Notes under the pieces: model-generated
The model's database searches: none
What the model saw: the letters and a program-made list of their open reading frames with translations, nothing else
What the model was told of the DNA's origin: nothing
Position numbers and translations under genes: made by a program
Assembly (NCBI GenBank): GCA_964592425.1
Contig: CAZQCG010000002.1
Location: 149,736-213,735 of the forward strand
Source: Viridilinea sp964592425
GTDB taxonomy: Bacteria; Chloroflexota; Chloroflexia; Chloroflexales; Chloroflexaceae
DNA: 64,000 nt
Direction of reading: 5' to 3'
Part shown: one piece after another, positions 52,012 to 61,000 of the stretch
Layout: every line of letters starts with the position of its first letter
Position numbering within the stretch: position 1 is the stretch's first letter

Positions 52012-53139
52012 GCCATAGTGGCGCACCAAAGGAATGATCACCCGCTGTGAGAGTGCGGCCAATAATTGCCAGGGCAGCCGCCGGCGCGGGGCGAGGTGGC
52101 GGTGATAGACCAGGCTGTACTCAAGCTGGGGCATGCCACCTCGATGGCGTTTGTAGGCGGCTGCACCTGAACTGAGGTGCAGCAGGCAATCCTGTTCGGC
52201 GGCTGCTTCAAGCAGGGCAAAGCTGAGCAGCCGGTAGAGCCCCTGGCGTTGGTCACGGGCCCGGTCGTAGCCGAAGAGGGGCGTGGTGATGACCCCGGCA
52301 CAGCTGATCGTACCAAGTACGCCATCAAGTATGCCATCACACTCCAGTGCGGAAATTGCCAGCCAGTGCTCGCGCAGGGCCTGGCCAATCAGCCGTGGTG
52401 TAAACTGTGGATTGTAGAAAGAGTATTTGTGCAGGTAAAGGTCGCTGTAAAGCTCACAGAGGCGCACGGCGTCATTGGGGCTGAGTTCGGCGGCAGTGCG
52501 CCAGCGGTAGGGGCTGCGCCGTACCAGGCGTCGGTCGTTGAGGTAGCTGCGTTTGCGCCGAAAGGCCCCGTCGCGGGGGTCGATCAGGTAGATCTGGCGA
52601 CTGAAGACGCGCTGGAAGCCCAGCCCCTCCAACTGGGCGATCAGCCCGGCGTTCAACTCCTCGCCAAGTGAACGGTAGATGATCGTATGGTCGGGGTAGG
52701 CCCTCAGCAGGCCGTGCAGGATGGCTGCCGGGGCCTCTGGACTGAGCGGCGGGTAGAGGTTGGTCGAAAGCAGCCAGTTGTTGACGTAGACGGCCCGTTC
52801 GACCGTGGCCCAGTCCATCAGCAGGCGCAGCGGGGCAATTAGCGGCGGTAAGAGCCTGCGCAGCAGCGGGTGTTGGGCCAACTCGATTTCGATCTCACGG
52901 CGGGCATAGTCGATGTAGTGGGTGGTTGGCGAAGCGACATAGGCGGCGGGTCGGCGCGACGGGCCATCAACCCGGACGAGGGGCATGAGCGCCCCTCCGG
53001 CAGCCAGGCCCAGCACGGTCGCTTCGACATTGGCGATGTAGGGCTGGGGACCGTTGCGCACCAGGGCCGTCAGCAAAGCCCGCTCAGGATTGGCTGGCCC
53101 CGCTGCTTCCGCAATGGTCTCACGCGTGTAGATCTGCAT
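52006..53139 (-). CDS. GNAT/FemAB-like acyltransferase next to an ATP-grasp ligase
   Basis: 377 residues. The N-terminal part (~1-200) is not recognised; the C-terminal part looks like an acetyltransferase of the FemAB/GNAT-6 type: RLCELYSDLYLHKYSFYNPQ, GILDGVLGTISCAGVITTPL and LHLSSGAAAYKRHRGGMPQL. The substrate is unknown. Its start overlaps the end of the ATP-grasp gene by 20 bases, so the two are produced together and may act on one product. The frame is open to 53454, but ATG 53139 avoids the long overlap. Confidence 0.7.
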   Translation of the reverse strand: MQIYTRETIAEAAGPANPERALLTALVRNGPQPYIANVEATVLGLAAGGALMPLVRVDGPSRRPAAYVASPTTHYIDYARREIEIELAQHPLLRRLLPPLIAPLRLLMDWATVERAVYVNNWLLSTNLYPPLSPEAPAAILHGLLRAYPDHTIIYRSLGEELNAGLIAQLEGLGFQRVFSRQIYLIDPRDGAFRRKRSYLNDRRLVRRSPYRWRTAAELSPNDAVRLCELYSDLYLHKYSFYNPQFTPRLIGQALREHWLAISALECDGILDGVLGTISCAGVITTPLFGYDRARDQRQGLYRLLSFALLEAAAEQDCLLHLSSGAAAYKRHRGGMPQLEYSLVYHRHLAPRRRLPWQLLAALSQRVIIPLVRHYGL

Positions 53140-54295
53140 CGCCGTTCCACTCAATGTCGGCAGTGGTTGCCGCCAGCGCTCCCAGGCCCAGACGCCAACC
53201 GCGCAAGAGCAGGCGCAGTGACTGGGGTAGCTGCACAAGCGCCGGTAAGGGATCGGCGCGTTGAAAGAGGACGTCGGGCGTGGCGAGGACCTGGGCCAAC
53301 ATGTGCCAGCTCTGCCGCTGTAAGGGATGCCGCATGGTGTGGCCCACCACCAGCGGCAGCGTCGCCAGGGCGATCTGGCCACGCCGACCTGCCGGTTCAA
53401 CCCAGGTGGGGGCCTCCGGCTCAAGCAGAGCGGTGACCAGGTGCGCAGGCGCAATCAGGTGAACCCCACTGGTCGTGCGCGGGTTGCATTCCAGCAGGTA
53501 GAGTTGACCCTCAGGGGTGCGGATGAAGTCGAGCGCGATCTGCCCGCTGTAGCCGTCGGCGGTCAGGCTACGCACCACTTCAAGGCTGGCATCTCCCGCA
53601 ATACTCACGAAGCTGGTGCCAGCCCCCTGGCCAGCCGTGGTGGGGGTGCGGTAGGCGCAGTGGGCCGTAACATGGCCGGCGTGGATCAGACTGTAGCTAC
53701 AGACGGTCTCACCGTCGATGTAGCTCTGGAGTAGCCAGGGATCAGCCGGGGTCGGGCGACAACTTGCCAGGGGCCGCTTGCCAGCATAGGGGCCGCAGTT
53801 GGTAATGATGCGGGTGGCAAAACGGGAGAAGGCGGGCTTGAGCAGGTAGTGCGGAAAAGCAGGCAGGGCAGCATGCAACTCCGCAATGCTGTGGAGCAAC
53901 ACGGTCTGCGGGGTGCGCAGCCCCAGCCGGGCGGCGGCCTGCTGGAAGTGGCCCTTGTGGTGCCAGTGCGCCAGAATGGCGAGCGGCTCGCAGAAGAGAC
54001 GGGTATGCGCGGCGAGCCTGGCATGGCCCCGGGCCAGGTAGAAGACCTCTTCACAGGTCGGAATGATCAGCGCCGGCCTGAGCCGCTTAACCGCCGTTTC
54101 GAGGGTGGTGATAAAGGCGTCCGGGTGCGTACGCGGCGGCGGCAAAGGCAAAAAACCAGCGCAAAAACGCGAGCTACCGGCCAGAGTGGGGGCGAGACTA
54201 TCGGCGGCGTAGACAGTGTGGCCAGCCCGACCAAGGGCTCGTACCAACTCAAGAGCAACCGGGGCGCGCGCCCCGGTGACAATGATCGTGCTCAC
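53120..54295 (-). CDS. ATP-grasp family ligase of unknown substrate
   Basis: 391 residues. Pre-ATP-grasp domain with MSTIIVTGARAPVALELVRA and LIIPTCEEVFYLARGHARL, then an ATP-binding lid (HYLLKPAFSRFATRIITN, LLQSYIDGETVCSYSLIHAG) and the catalytic end GYSGQIALDFIRTPEGQLYL followed by ECNPRTTSGVHLI, which carries the metal ligands D, E and N. ATP-grasp enzymes activate carboxylates as acyl phosphates and couple them to amines. Its ATG overlaps the DUF3054 stop (ATGA), and its end overlaps the GNAT-like gene. Confidence 0.85.
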   Translation of the reverse strand: MSTIIVTGARAPVALELVRALGRAGHTVYAADSLAPTLAGSSRFCAGFLPLPPPRTHPDAFITTLETAVKRLRPALIIPTCEEVFYLARGHARLAAHTRLFCEPLAILAHWHHKGHFQQAAARLGLRTPQTVLLHSIAELHAALPAFPHYLLKPAFSRFATRIITNCGPYAGKRPLASCRPTPADPWLLQSYIDGETVCSYSLIHAGHVTAHCAYRTPTTAGQGAGTSFVSIAGDASLEVVRSLTADGYSGQIALDFIRTPEGQLYLLECNPRTTSGVHLIAPAHLVTALLEPEAPTWVEPAGRRGQIALATLPLVVGHTMRHPLQRQSWHMLAQVLATPDVLFQRADPLPALVQLPQSLRLLLRGWRLGLGALAATTADIEWNGDADLHA

Positions 54296-54717
54296 GCCGC
54301 CCGGCGCCGCGTCTCAAGCAGCAGGAAGAGACTGCGCCAGCCACTGAGCATGAAGAGGGCCACAGCGAAGGTGACCAGATAGAACGAGACGGGGCTGAAG
54401 CGTCCAAGCATAGCGGCGCGAAGGAGTGCCCCGACCAGCAGCCCCCCGCACCAGCCCAGGAGCGTGGCTCGTAACATGCCGAAGGGGCTGCGGGTAGCCT
54501 CAGGCTTGAAGGCCCCTGTCCAGGGGGCGATCAGCAGCCAACCAGCGATGAAGGGCAAGCCCGTCGTAACCACTTCGAGCATAGCTTCGAGGCCAACTGC
54601 CTCGCCGTGACTACGCCGTCCGATTGCCGCAAAGATCAACAAAGTCAGCACATCGCCAGTCACGAGGGCGGTTGTGCGGGCGAGCGGGTAGCCTGTCTCC
54701 TGGGCACGGATGTTCAT
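54292..54717 (-). CDS. DUF3054-family membrane protein
   Basis: 141 residues with four hydrophobic segments: ALVTGDVLTLLIFAAIGRRS, GLPFIAGWLLIAPWTGAF, LLGWCGGLLVGALLRAAML and FYLVTFAVALFMLSGWRSLF. The G-D-x-x-x-hydrophobic-F-A-x-x-G-R-x-S-H-G motif is that of DUF3054. Function unknown. It starts 3 bases after the PPSR gene and overlaps the ATP-grasp gene, so it belongs to the same four-gene unit. Confidence 0.85.
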   Translation of the reverse strand: MNIRAQETGYPLARTTALVTGDVLTLLIFAAIGRRSHGEAVGLEAMLEVVTTGLPFIAGWLLIAPWTGAFKPEATRSPFGMLRATLLGWCGGLLVGALLRAAMLGRFSPVSFYLVTFAVALFMLSGWRSLFLLLETRRRAA

Positions 54718-54720
54718 CGA

Positions 54721-55620
54721 TCAGCCTTCTTCAGACTCAGGTGGCATGGTCGGCGCAGAACCCTCGTGGGTTTGCTTAAACCAGCGGGCCACCAGGGCTA
54801 TAATCTCGTCGGCGCTCTCCTCAATCGACTTATCGGTCATATTGACGGTGGCCCAGCCATGGCGGCGGAAGAGGCGGCGGGCCCACTCGATCTCATCTTC
54901 GGTCGTCTCCTCGTTCAGATAGCGATTGCCAAGAGCCATGCCAGTACGGCGCTGACGATGACGGCGGCGGGCGGCGATCTGTTCAGCCTCAACAATCAGC
55001 CCGATCACGCGACGGCGGTCGATAGCAAAGAGCTCGGCGGGCGGTGGCACCTCTTTGACGAGGGGGATGTTGGCCACCTTCCAGCCCAACACGGCCAGAT
55101 ACATACTGAGGGGCGTCTTACCAACCCGCGAGATGCCTACCAGCACGATCTCGGCATCGGCCAGGCCCTCGACCCGTGCACCATCGTCATGCTGCATCGA
55201 GAACTCAATCGCCTCCAGACGCTCAAAATAGGCCGAACGCCGGCTGCTGTAGAGTCCCGGTTTACCTGCTGGCTCTTTGCCGACCAGGGTTGCCACACGG
55301 GCCAGCACCGAGCCGACCAGGTCGATCTCGGCGACGTGGCGGGTGCGCGCCTTGCGCACGAGATCACGGCGTAAGCCTGAGGCCATCAGCGTATGCAGAA
55401 TGGTGCCATGGGTCTGCTCGGCCTGGGCCACCACCTCGCTGACCTGCTCAACATTGCGTACGTTGGGCACAACAATCAGTGGGACACGCACATTTTCAAA
55501 CTGGCTCAATACCAGCCGGGCCACCTCGGAACCAACCACCCCTTCGCCGCCCGAGACAATATAGATGGGCGGAGCCTGGTCTGCGCCAATCGGCGGCCCG
55601 TGGCTCTGCTGCTCGTCCAT
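54721..55620 (-). CDS. Pyruvate phosphate dikinase/PEP synthase regulatory protein (PPSR, DUF299)
   Basis: 299 residues. N-terminal IYIVSGGEGVVGSEVARLVL (usual IYIVSDSTG), EIDLVGSVLARVATLVGKEP, YFERLEAIEFSMQHDDGARV, and the P-loop VLVGISRVGKTPLSMYLAVL followed by GWKVANIPLVKEVPPPAELF, all typical of PPSR. It phosphorylates (ADP-dependent) and dephosphorylates (phosphate-dependent) the dikinase to switch carbon flow between pyruvate and phosphoenolpyruvate. GGAG 7 bases before ATG 55620 decides the start. First gene of the leftward unit with DUF3054, ATP-grasp and GNAT. Confidence 0.9.
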   Translation of the reverse strand: MDEQQSHGPPIGADQAPPIYIVSGGEGVVGSEVARLVLSQFENVRVPLIVVPNVRNVEQVSEVVAQAEQTHGTILHTLMASGLRRDLVRKARTRHVAEIDLVGSVLARVATLVGKEPAGKPGLYSSRRSAYFERLEAIEFSMQHDDGARVEGLADAEIVLVGISRVGKTPLSMYLAVLGWKVANIPLVKEVPPPAELFAIDRRRVIGLIVEAEQIAARRRHRQRRTGMALGNRYLNEETTEDEIEWARRLFRRHGWATVNMTDKSIEESADEIIALVARWFKQTHEGSAPTMPPESEEG

Positions 55621-55849
55621 GCATTTCTCCGTATCAGGTGATAGGAGAGATTGTACCGCATCCAGCGAGTTGTGCTGCACGCTGCTCAAGCTTTCCTTTC
55701 GATGCAAGGCCTGCATGCTGGCAATCAAGGCAGTGGCGCCCCGCTAAGATGGGTGATACGAACCATAGCGACCTCTGTTGAGCTGTGGAGGTGTAGGGCA
55801 GCGATTCTGTGGTATGCTAGTCACAAATAAGAGGGAGTGGGAGCCATCA

Positions 55850-56470
55850 ATGGAGATCGAGGCCAAATTTCGAGTGGCCGAGGCAGAGTTGCCCCGGATC
55901 GCCGCCCTACGACGGGTCGGTGCCTTCCAACTGAACCCTGTGCCTGCCCCCGAGCTGCAGCAAAACACCTACTATGATACTGCCGATAGCCGCCTGGCAG
56001 CAGCCCGCTATGGGCTACGTATCCGCCGGGTCGGACGGCGAAGTCTGGTAACCTTAAAGGGGCCAGCTGAGGTGGGCGCTGATAGTGTCCATCGGCGGGC
56101 CGAGTTTGAGTTTCCTGGGAGCAATCCTGACCCTACGAGCTGGCCGCAGGGGGTCGCCCGCGACCTGGCCCTGGCCCTGACCGGCGGGGCAGCGCTCTTT
56201 CCTACTGTGGTGATCAGTACCGAGCGCCAGGTCTTACACGCCGGACGCCACGGCATCCTACTGGCCGAGATCTGCCTTGACCGTGGGATCATGCATGTGG
56301 CGGGGGTCGAGCGTAGCTTTGTTGAGGTAGAAGTTGAGTTGCTGGCCGATGGCAGCTCGGCAGACCTTCAGGAGCTGATTGCCGCCCTTGGTGATCATGT
56401 TCACCTGAGCCCTGAGCCCCTTAGTAAACTGCAACGGGCCCTTGCCTTGCGCCAGTCAGCTGTGCGTTGA
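55850..56470 (+). CDS. CYTH-domain triphosphate tunnel enzyme
   Basis: 206 residues. Starts MEIEAKFRV, the E-x-E-x-K signature, followed by YYDTADSRLAAARYGLRIRR and VTLKGPAEVGADSVHRRAEF. The alternating charged strands of the tunnel are visible, ending EVEVELLADG and a SKLQRAL end. CYTH enzymes hydrolyse inorganic triphosphate, thiamine triphosphate or polyphosphate. GGGAG is upstream of ATG 55850. The HD-CHAD gene follows after 24 bases, and CHAD proteins commonly accompany CYTH enzymes in polyphosphate metabolism. Confidence 0.9.
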   Translation: MEIEAKFRVAEAELPRIAALRRVGAFQLNPVPAPELQQNTYYDTADSRLAAARYGLRIRRVGRRSLVTLKGPAEVGADSVHRRAEFEFPGSNPDPTSWPQGVARDLALALTGGAALFPTVVISTERQVLHAGRHGILLAEICLDRGIMHVAGVERSFVEVEVELLADGSSADLQELIAALGDHVHLSPEPLSKLQRALALRQSAVR

Positions 56471-56494
56471 GCAGCCCCGACAAGGAGCATGCCT

Positions 56495-58039
56495 ATGTCG
56501 CCAGAGCATACGACCCTCAGCGACTTGCTTGCCTATGCCCAGGTTGATCAGGCCCACGCTCGCCAGGTCGCCGATCTCGCGCTGGCCCTCTTCGATGGTG
56601 TGGCTGAGCAGTTCGCGCTGCCCGCTGAGCAACGGCGCCTGCTTGAGTCTGGCGCACTGCTGCACAACCTCGGCCTGACCATCGACCCACCCGCCCATCA
56701 TCTGGTCGGGCGGGATCTGGCTTTGCGCTGGCGCATCGCCGGACTGTCCCGACGCGAGCAGACGATGGTCGCCTGTATGATCGCCTTTCATCGCAAAAAG
56801 GTGCGCCCACGGCTCGAACCGACCTATCTGGCACTGGGCCGCAAAGAGCAGCAGCGCGCCCTGCAGCTGGCGGCGATCCTGCGGGTGGCCGATGGGCTCG
56901 ATCAGAGCCAGTCACAACAGACCCGCCTGCTCAATGTGGTACGCGAAACAGAGGGGGTGGTGCTCCAGCTGAGTGGGCCATTTGCCGCGATGGACGGGGC
57001 ACGCGCGGTCGCCAAAGCCGACCTGTGGACAAAGGTTTTTGGGGTGCCGGTGCATGCGGTGGTTGTGGATCATGCTGATGGCGAGCCGGATGAAAGTGGG
57101 CCTGAGGCGTACGAAGCGGCGGCTGAAGCGGACGATGAGCCGATCATTGCGCCCTGGTTCGCCGATCCGCAGGTGCCCCTGGCCGAACTGGGCCGGGTGT
57201 TGCTGCGGCGTCATCTGCGCCGCCTTATGCTCGCCGAGCGCGACGTCAAAGCCAAGCAGCAGGCCGAGGCAGTCCATGCCCTGCGGGTCGCCACGCGCCG
57301 CCTGCGCGCGACCATACGCCTGCTGGAGCCCGTTGCCGCTGTGCCCAACTTACGGGCCTTGCGCAAGGGCCTGACGCAACTTGCCGGAGCGGCCAGCGCC
57401 GTGCGTGACCGTGATGTCCTGCTGGCTGATCTTGCTCTGCGCAGCCCGGAGTTGCCCAACGCAGTGCAACCCGGCCTGGCCCAGCTGATCGCCACCTTGC
57501 AAGCCGAGCGGGTTGGCCTGGATGGGGCCTTGCAGAGCTACCTCGACGGGCCGGGCCATAGCGAGTGGCTCCAGAGCTTTGCCGCAGCGATGAACGATCT
57601 GCGTTACTGGGACAACCAGCCGCGCCTGTGTGACCTGGGCGGCAGTACGCTCTGGCAACACTATGAGGCGTTGCGCAGCCACGCACGTGACGGCATCCCC
57701 GAGGACGAGACCGAGTTGCATGCGCTGCGCATTGCGGGCAAACGCCTGCGCTACGTCCTCGAACTCTTCACTGATGCCCTGGGCACGCAGGTTGACGAAG
57801 CCGTCGCACCACTGATAGCATTTCAGGATCACCTGGGCCTGATCAACGACAGTGTCGTCGCCCGTGGCTTGCTCGAAGAACTGGCCCATGACCCGACACT
57901 CGAGCCGGTGATCGAGGCCTACCTCGCCCTGCGGGGTCGGCAAGCCGAACAGTTGCGCAGCAAACTTCCGGCGCGTTGGGCCGAGCTCACGGACGAAACA
58001 TACCGTCGCCAGCTCATGGAACTGGTGATCCGTTTGTGA
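56495..58039 (+). CDS. HD-like and CHAD domain protein
   Basis: 514 residues. The N-terminal ~165 residues resemble the C-terminal domain of Ppx/GppA phosphatases: LLESGALLHNLGLTIDPPAH, FHRKKVRPRLE and LRVADGLDQSQS. The HD motif reads H-N, so the metal centre may be impaired. The C-terminal ~280 residues are CHAD, two helical bundles with basic motifs AEAVHALRVATRRLRATIRL and ELHALRIAGKRLRYVLELFT, which bind polyphosphate. An acidic linker lies at ~200-220. ATG 56495 has AAGGAG 7 bases upstream. Works presumably with the CYTH enzyme. Confidence 0.87.
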   Translation: MSPEHTTLSDLLAYAQVDQAHARQVADLALALFDGVAEQFALPAEQRRLLESGALLHNLGLTIDPPAHHLVGRDLALRWRIAGLSRREQTMVACMIAFHRKKVRPRLEPTYLALGRKEQQRALQLAAILRVADGLDQSQSQQTRLLNVVRETEGVVLQLSGPFAAMDGARAVAKADLWTKVFGVPVHAVVVDHADGEPDESGPEAYEAAAEADDEPIIAPWFADPQVPLAELGRVLLRRHLRRLMLAERDVKAKQQAEAVHALRVATRRLRATIRLLEPVAAVPNLRALRKGLTQLAGAASAVRDRDVLLADLALRSPELPNAVQPGLAQLIATLQAERVGLDGALQSYLDGPGHSEWLQSFAAAMNDLRYWDNQPRLCDLGGSTLWQHYEALRSHARDGIPEDETELHALRIAGKRLRYVLELFTDALGTQVDEAVAPLIAFQDHLGLINDSVVARGLLEELAHDPTLEPVIEAYLALRGRQAEQLRSKLPARWAELTDETYRRQLMELVIRL

Positions 58040-58084
58040 GCGTGGGGTCACCGACAAACCTTCTCCCCAGCCCCAGGCTCACCA

Positions 58085-61000
58085 ATGACTGCCTCCCAGC
58101 TACCGCTCGCCCTCGCCCAGCGCCACCATAACCGCCAGCTCTTCGCCGACCGCTACCTCGACGAGACGCTGCCCCGGCGCAAGGCCTGGCTCGACCTGAT
58201 CGACGAGGCCGCCCCTGTCCTCGCCCAGGTGCGCGCCCTGCTCGCCGCCTTCACTGCCTCGACCAATGAGGCCCAGACTGAACGCGAGCTTGTGCGCCCC
58301 GTGCTTGAGGCGCTCGGCCACAGCTTTGAGGTGCAAGCTGCCCTGCGCACGCCCAGGGGTACCAAGAAGCCCGACTACCTCTTCTACCGCGACCTGGCCG
58401 CACTCAACGCGAACAAGAACCGGGTGCTCACCGATGCCGACCTCGGCGCGGCCCTGGCCGTCGGTGACGCCAAGTACTGGGAACGCAAGCTCGATGTGTC
58501 CAGCCAGGGCGAGAGCGATGAGATCAATAAGGTGCCCGCCGACCAGATCGCCTTCTATATGCGCCACTCCGGGGTGGCCTGGGGCATCCTGACCAACGGG
58601 CGGCGCTGGCGGCTCTACCATAAGGCGACGGTTGAGAAGCAGGATCGCTTCTACGAGGTTGATCTACAGGATCTGGCCGAGGCGAACAAGCCCGAGGCGT
58701 TTCTCTACTTCTACGCCTTCTTCCGTCGGGCAGCCTTTGCGCCGGCAGTCGGCGATGCACTCACCCTCGACGGCATGCTACGCGAGAGCGTGGACTATGC
58801 CCGCGGGGTGTCCGAGTCGCTCAAGGCGCAGGTCTTCGACGCCCTGCGCCACCTGGCCCAGGGCTTCCTCGACTCTCCGCGCAACCGGGCGAGCACACCG
58901 GCATCGCCCCTGCAGCCGACGCCCGCGACCTTGCGGGAGATCTATAGCAATAGCCTGATCATACTCTACCGCCTGCTCTTCGTGCTCTACGCCGAGGCCC
59001 GCGAGCTACTGCCGCTGCGCGAGAGTCCCGCCTACCGCGATGAGTACAGCCTCTACGCGGTGGTACGCGACGTGGCCCGCCGCCTCGACAGCGGTACAAA
59101 CCTGCTCGCCGACACCGGGCGCACCTGGGCGAAGCTACGCGACCTGTTCGGCATCATCAATGAGGGCAGTCCACCACTAAAGGTGGCCACCTTCAATGGC
59201 GGGCTGTTCGACCCGCAGCGTCACCCCTTTCTCGAACGCTACAGCGTGGGCGACGCCCAGCTCCAACTGGCCCTCGACAAGCTGGCCCGCGTGGTCAGTC
59301 CGCAGACCGGCCTGCGTGAGTTCATCGACTACCGCGACCTGGCCGAGCGCCACCTGGGCACAATCTACGAGGGCCTACTCGAATATCACCTCATCCCGAC
59401 CGAGCGTACGCCAGATGGCTTCAGCACGGCGATCGTCAACGACAAGGGCGAGCGTCACCGCACTGGCTCCTACTACACCCCCGACTTCGTGGTGCAGTAC
59501 ATCGTTGAGCAGACCCTGCGCCCCCTCCTTGATGCGGCGGTGGCTGGCAAGACGACCGATGCCGAGAAGATCGCGGCGGTGCTGGAGGTCAACTGCGTTG
59601 ATCCGGCCATGGGCAGCGGCCACTTTCCGGTGGCGGCGATGGAATATATCGCCCGCTACCTGGTCGAGCTGGGGGTGATGCCGCCGAGCGAGGCGGGCGA
59701 CGAGGCCGACCTGGCCTATTGGAAGCGCCGGGTGGCCCAGAGCTGCATCTACGGGGTCGATCTGAACCCGCTGGCGGTTGATCTAGCCAAGCTCTCGCTC
59801 TGGCTGGCCACGGCGGCCAGGGGGCGCCCGCTCTCCTTTCTCGACCACCACCTGCGCTGCGGCAATGCGCTCGTGGGGGCCAGGGCCAGCGAGCTGGATG
59901 CAGGAATCACCCCAAAGAAGGCGAAACGCCGCAAGCAGGAGACGGCTGCCGCCGAGGCGGGCCAGCTTAGCCTGCTCGACGACCCGGCCTTCGCCGGGGC
60001 GATGATGAGCGCAGTGGGCAGTATGTGGCTGATCGAAGAGAGCGCCGGGCGCACCGTTGATGAGGTCAAGGCGCAAGAGCGCATCTACGAACAGGTGCGG
60101 GCCGGGCTAACCGAGCGCTTCGCGCTACAGGCCGACCTGGTGACGGCGGAGGGTTTCGGGCAGAGCCCCGAGCGCGGTCTCTGGCGCGCCCTGGCCGACT
60201 ACGCCACCCGTCGCGAGGGCGGGGCCTTCGCCACCCCGGCCTTCGAGCGCCCTCTGGAGCAGCTGCGACAACTCAAGGCCGACTGGCGCTTCTTCCACTG
60301 GGATCTAGAGTTCCCCGAGGTCTTCTATGATCGCTACGGCCGCCCGCTCGGCGAGGCCGCCGGCTTCGACGCAGTGATTGGCAACCCGCCCTACGTGCGC
60401 CAGGAGCAGCTTGCGCCGCTCAAGCCCTACTTTCAGGCGGCCTTCCCCGCGACCTACAGCGGCACCGCCGATCTGTTCGTCTCCTTCTTCCACCAGGGCG
60501 TGAAGCTGCTGCGGGCGGGTGGGCGGATGAGCTACATCAGTAGCAATGCTTGGCTCCAAACCAACTATGCCGAGCCATTGCGCCGCTTCGTGCGTGAGCA
60601 GACGACACTGGAAAGTTTGATCGACCTCGGCAACAATCGCACCTTCGAGGAGGCCCCCGACGTCTGTCCATCAATCTTCGTGATCAGAAAGGGCGTCCCG
60701 GCTGATGAGCACCGCTTTATGGCTGTCGCGTTTCACCGAGGCGAAGAGCCGAAGCTATCGCCTGCTGTGTTTGAGATCAAGGCTATTCACATAACTCAGC
60801 ACGACCAGCCTGACACGGGCTGGCAGATCGAGGATGATAATACACGCGCAGTCTTTAAGAAACTCATGGGCCGTGGAAGATCGCTCGCTGCGGTTGTCGA
60901 GAACAAAATCTTCCTTGGATTAAAGACCGGACTCAACGACGCATTTATCATTGACCAGGCAACCCGTGACCGAATGATCGCGGCGGAGCCAGCCAACAGC

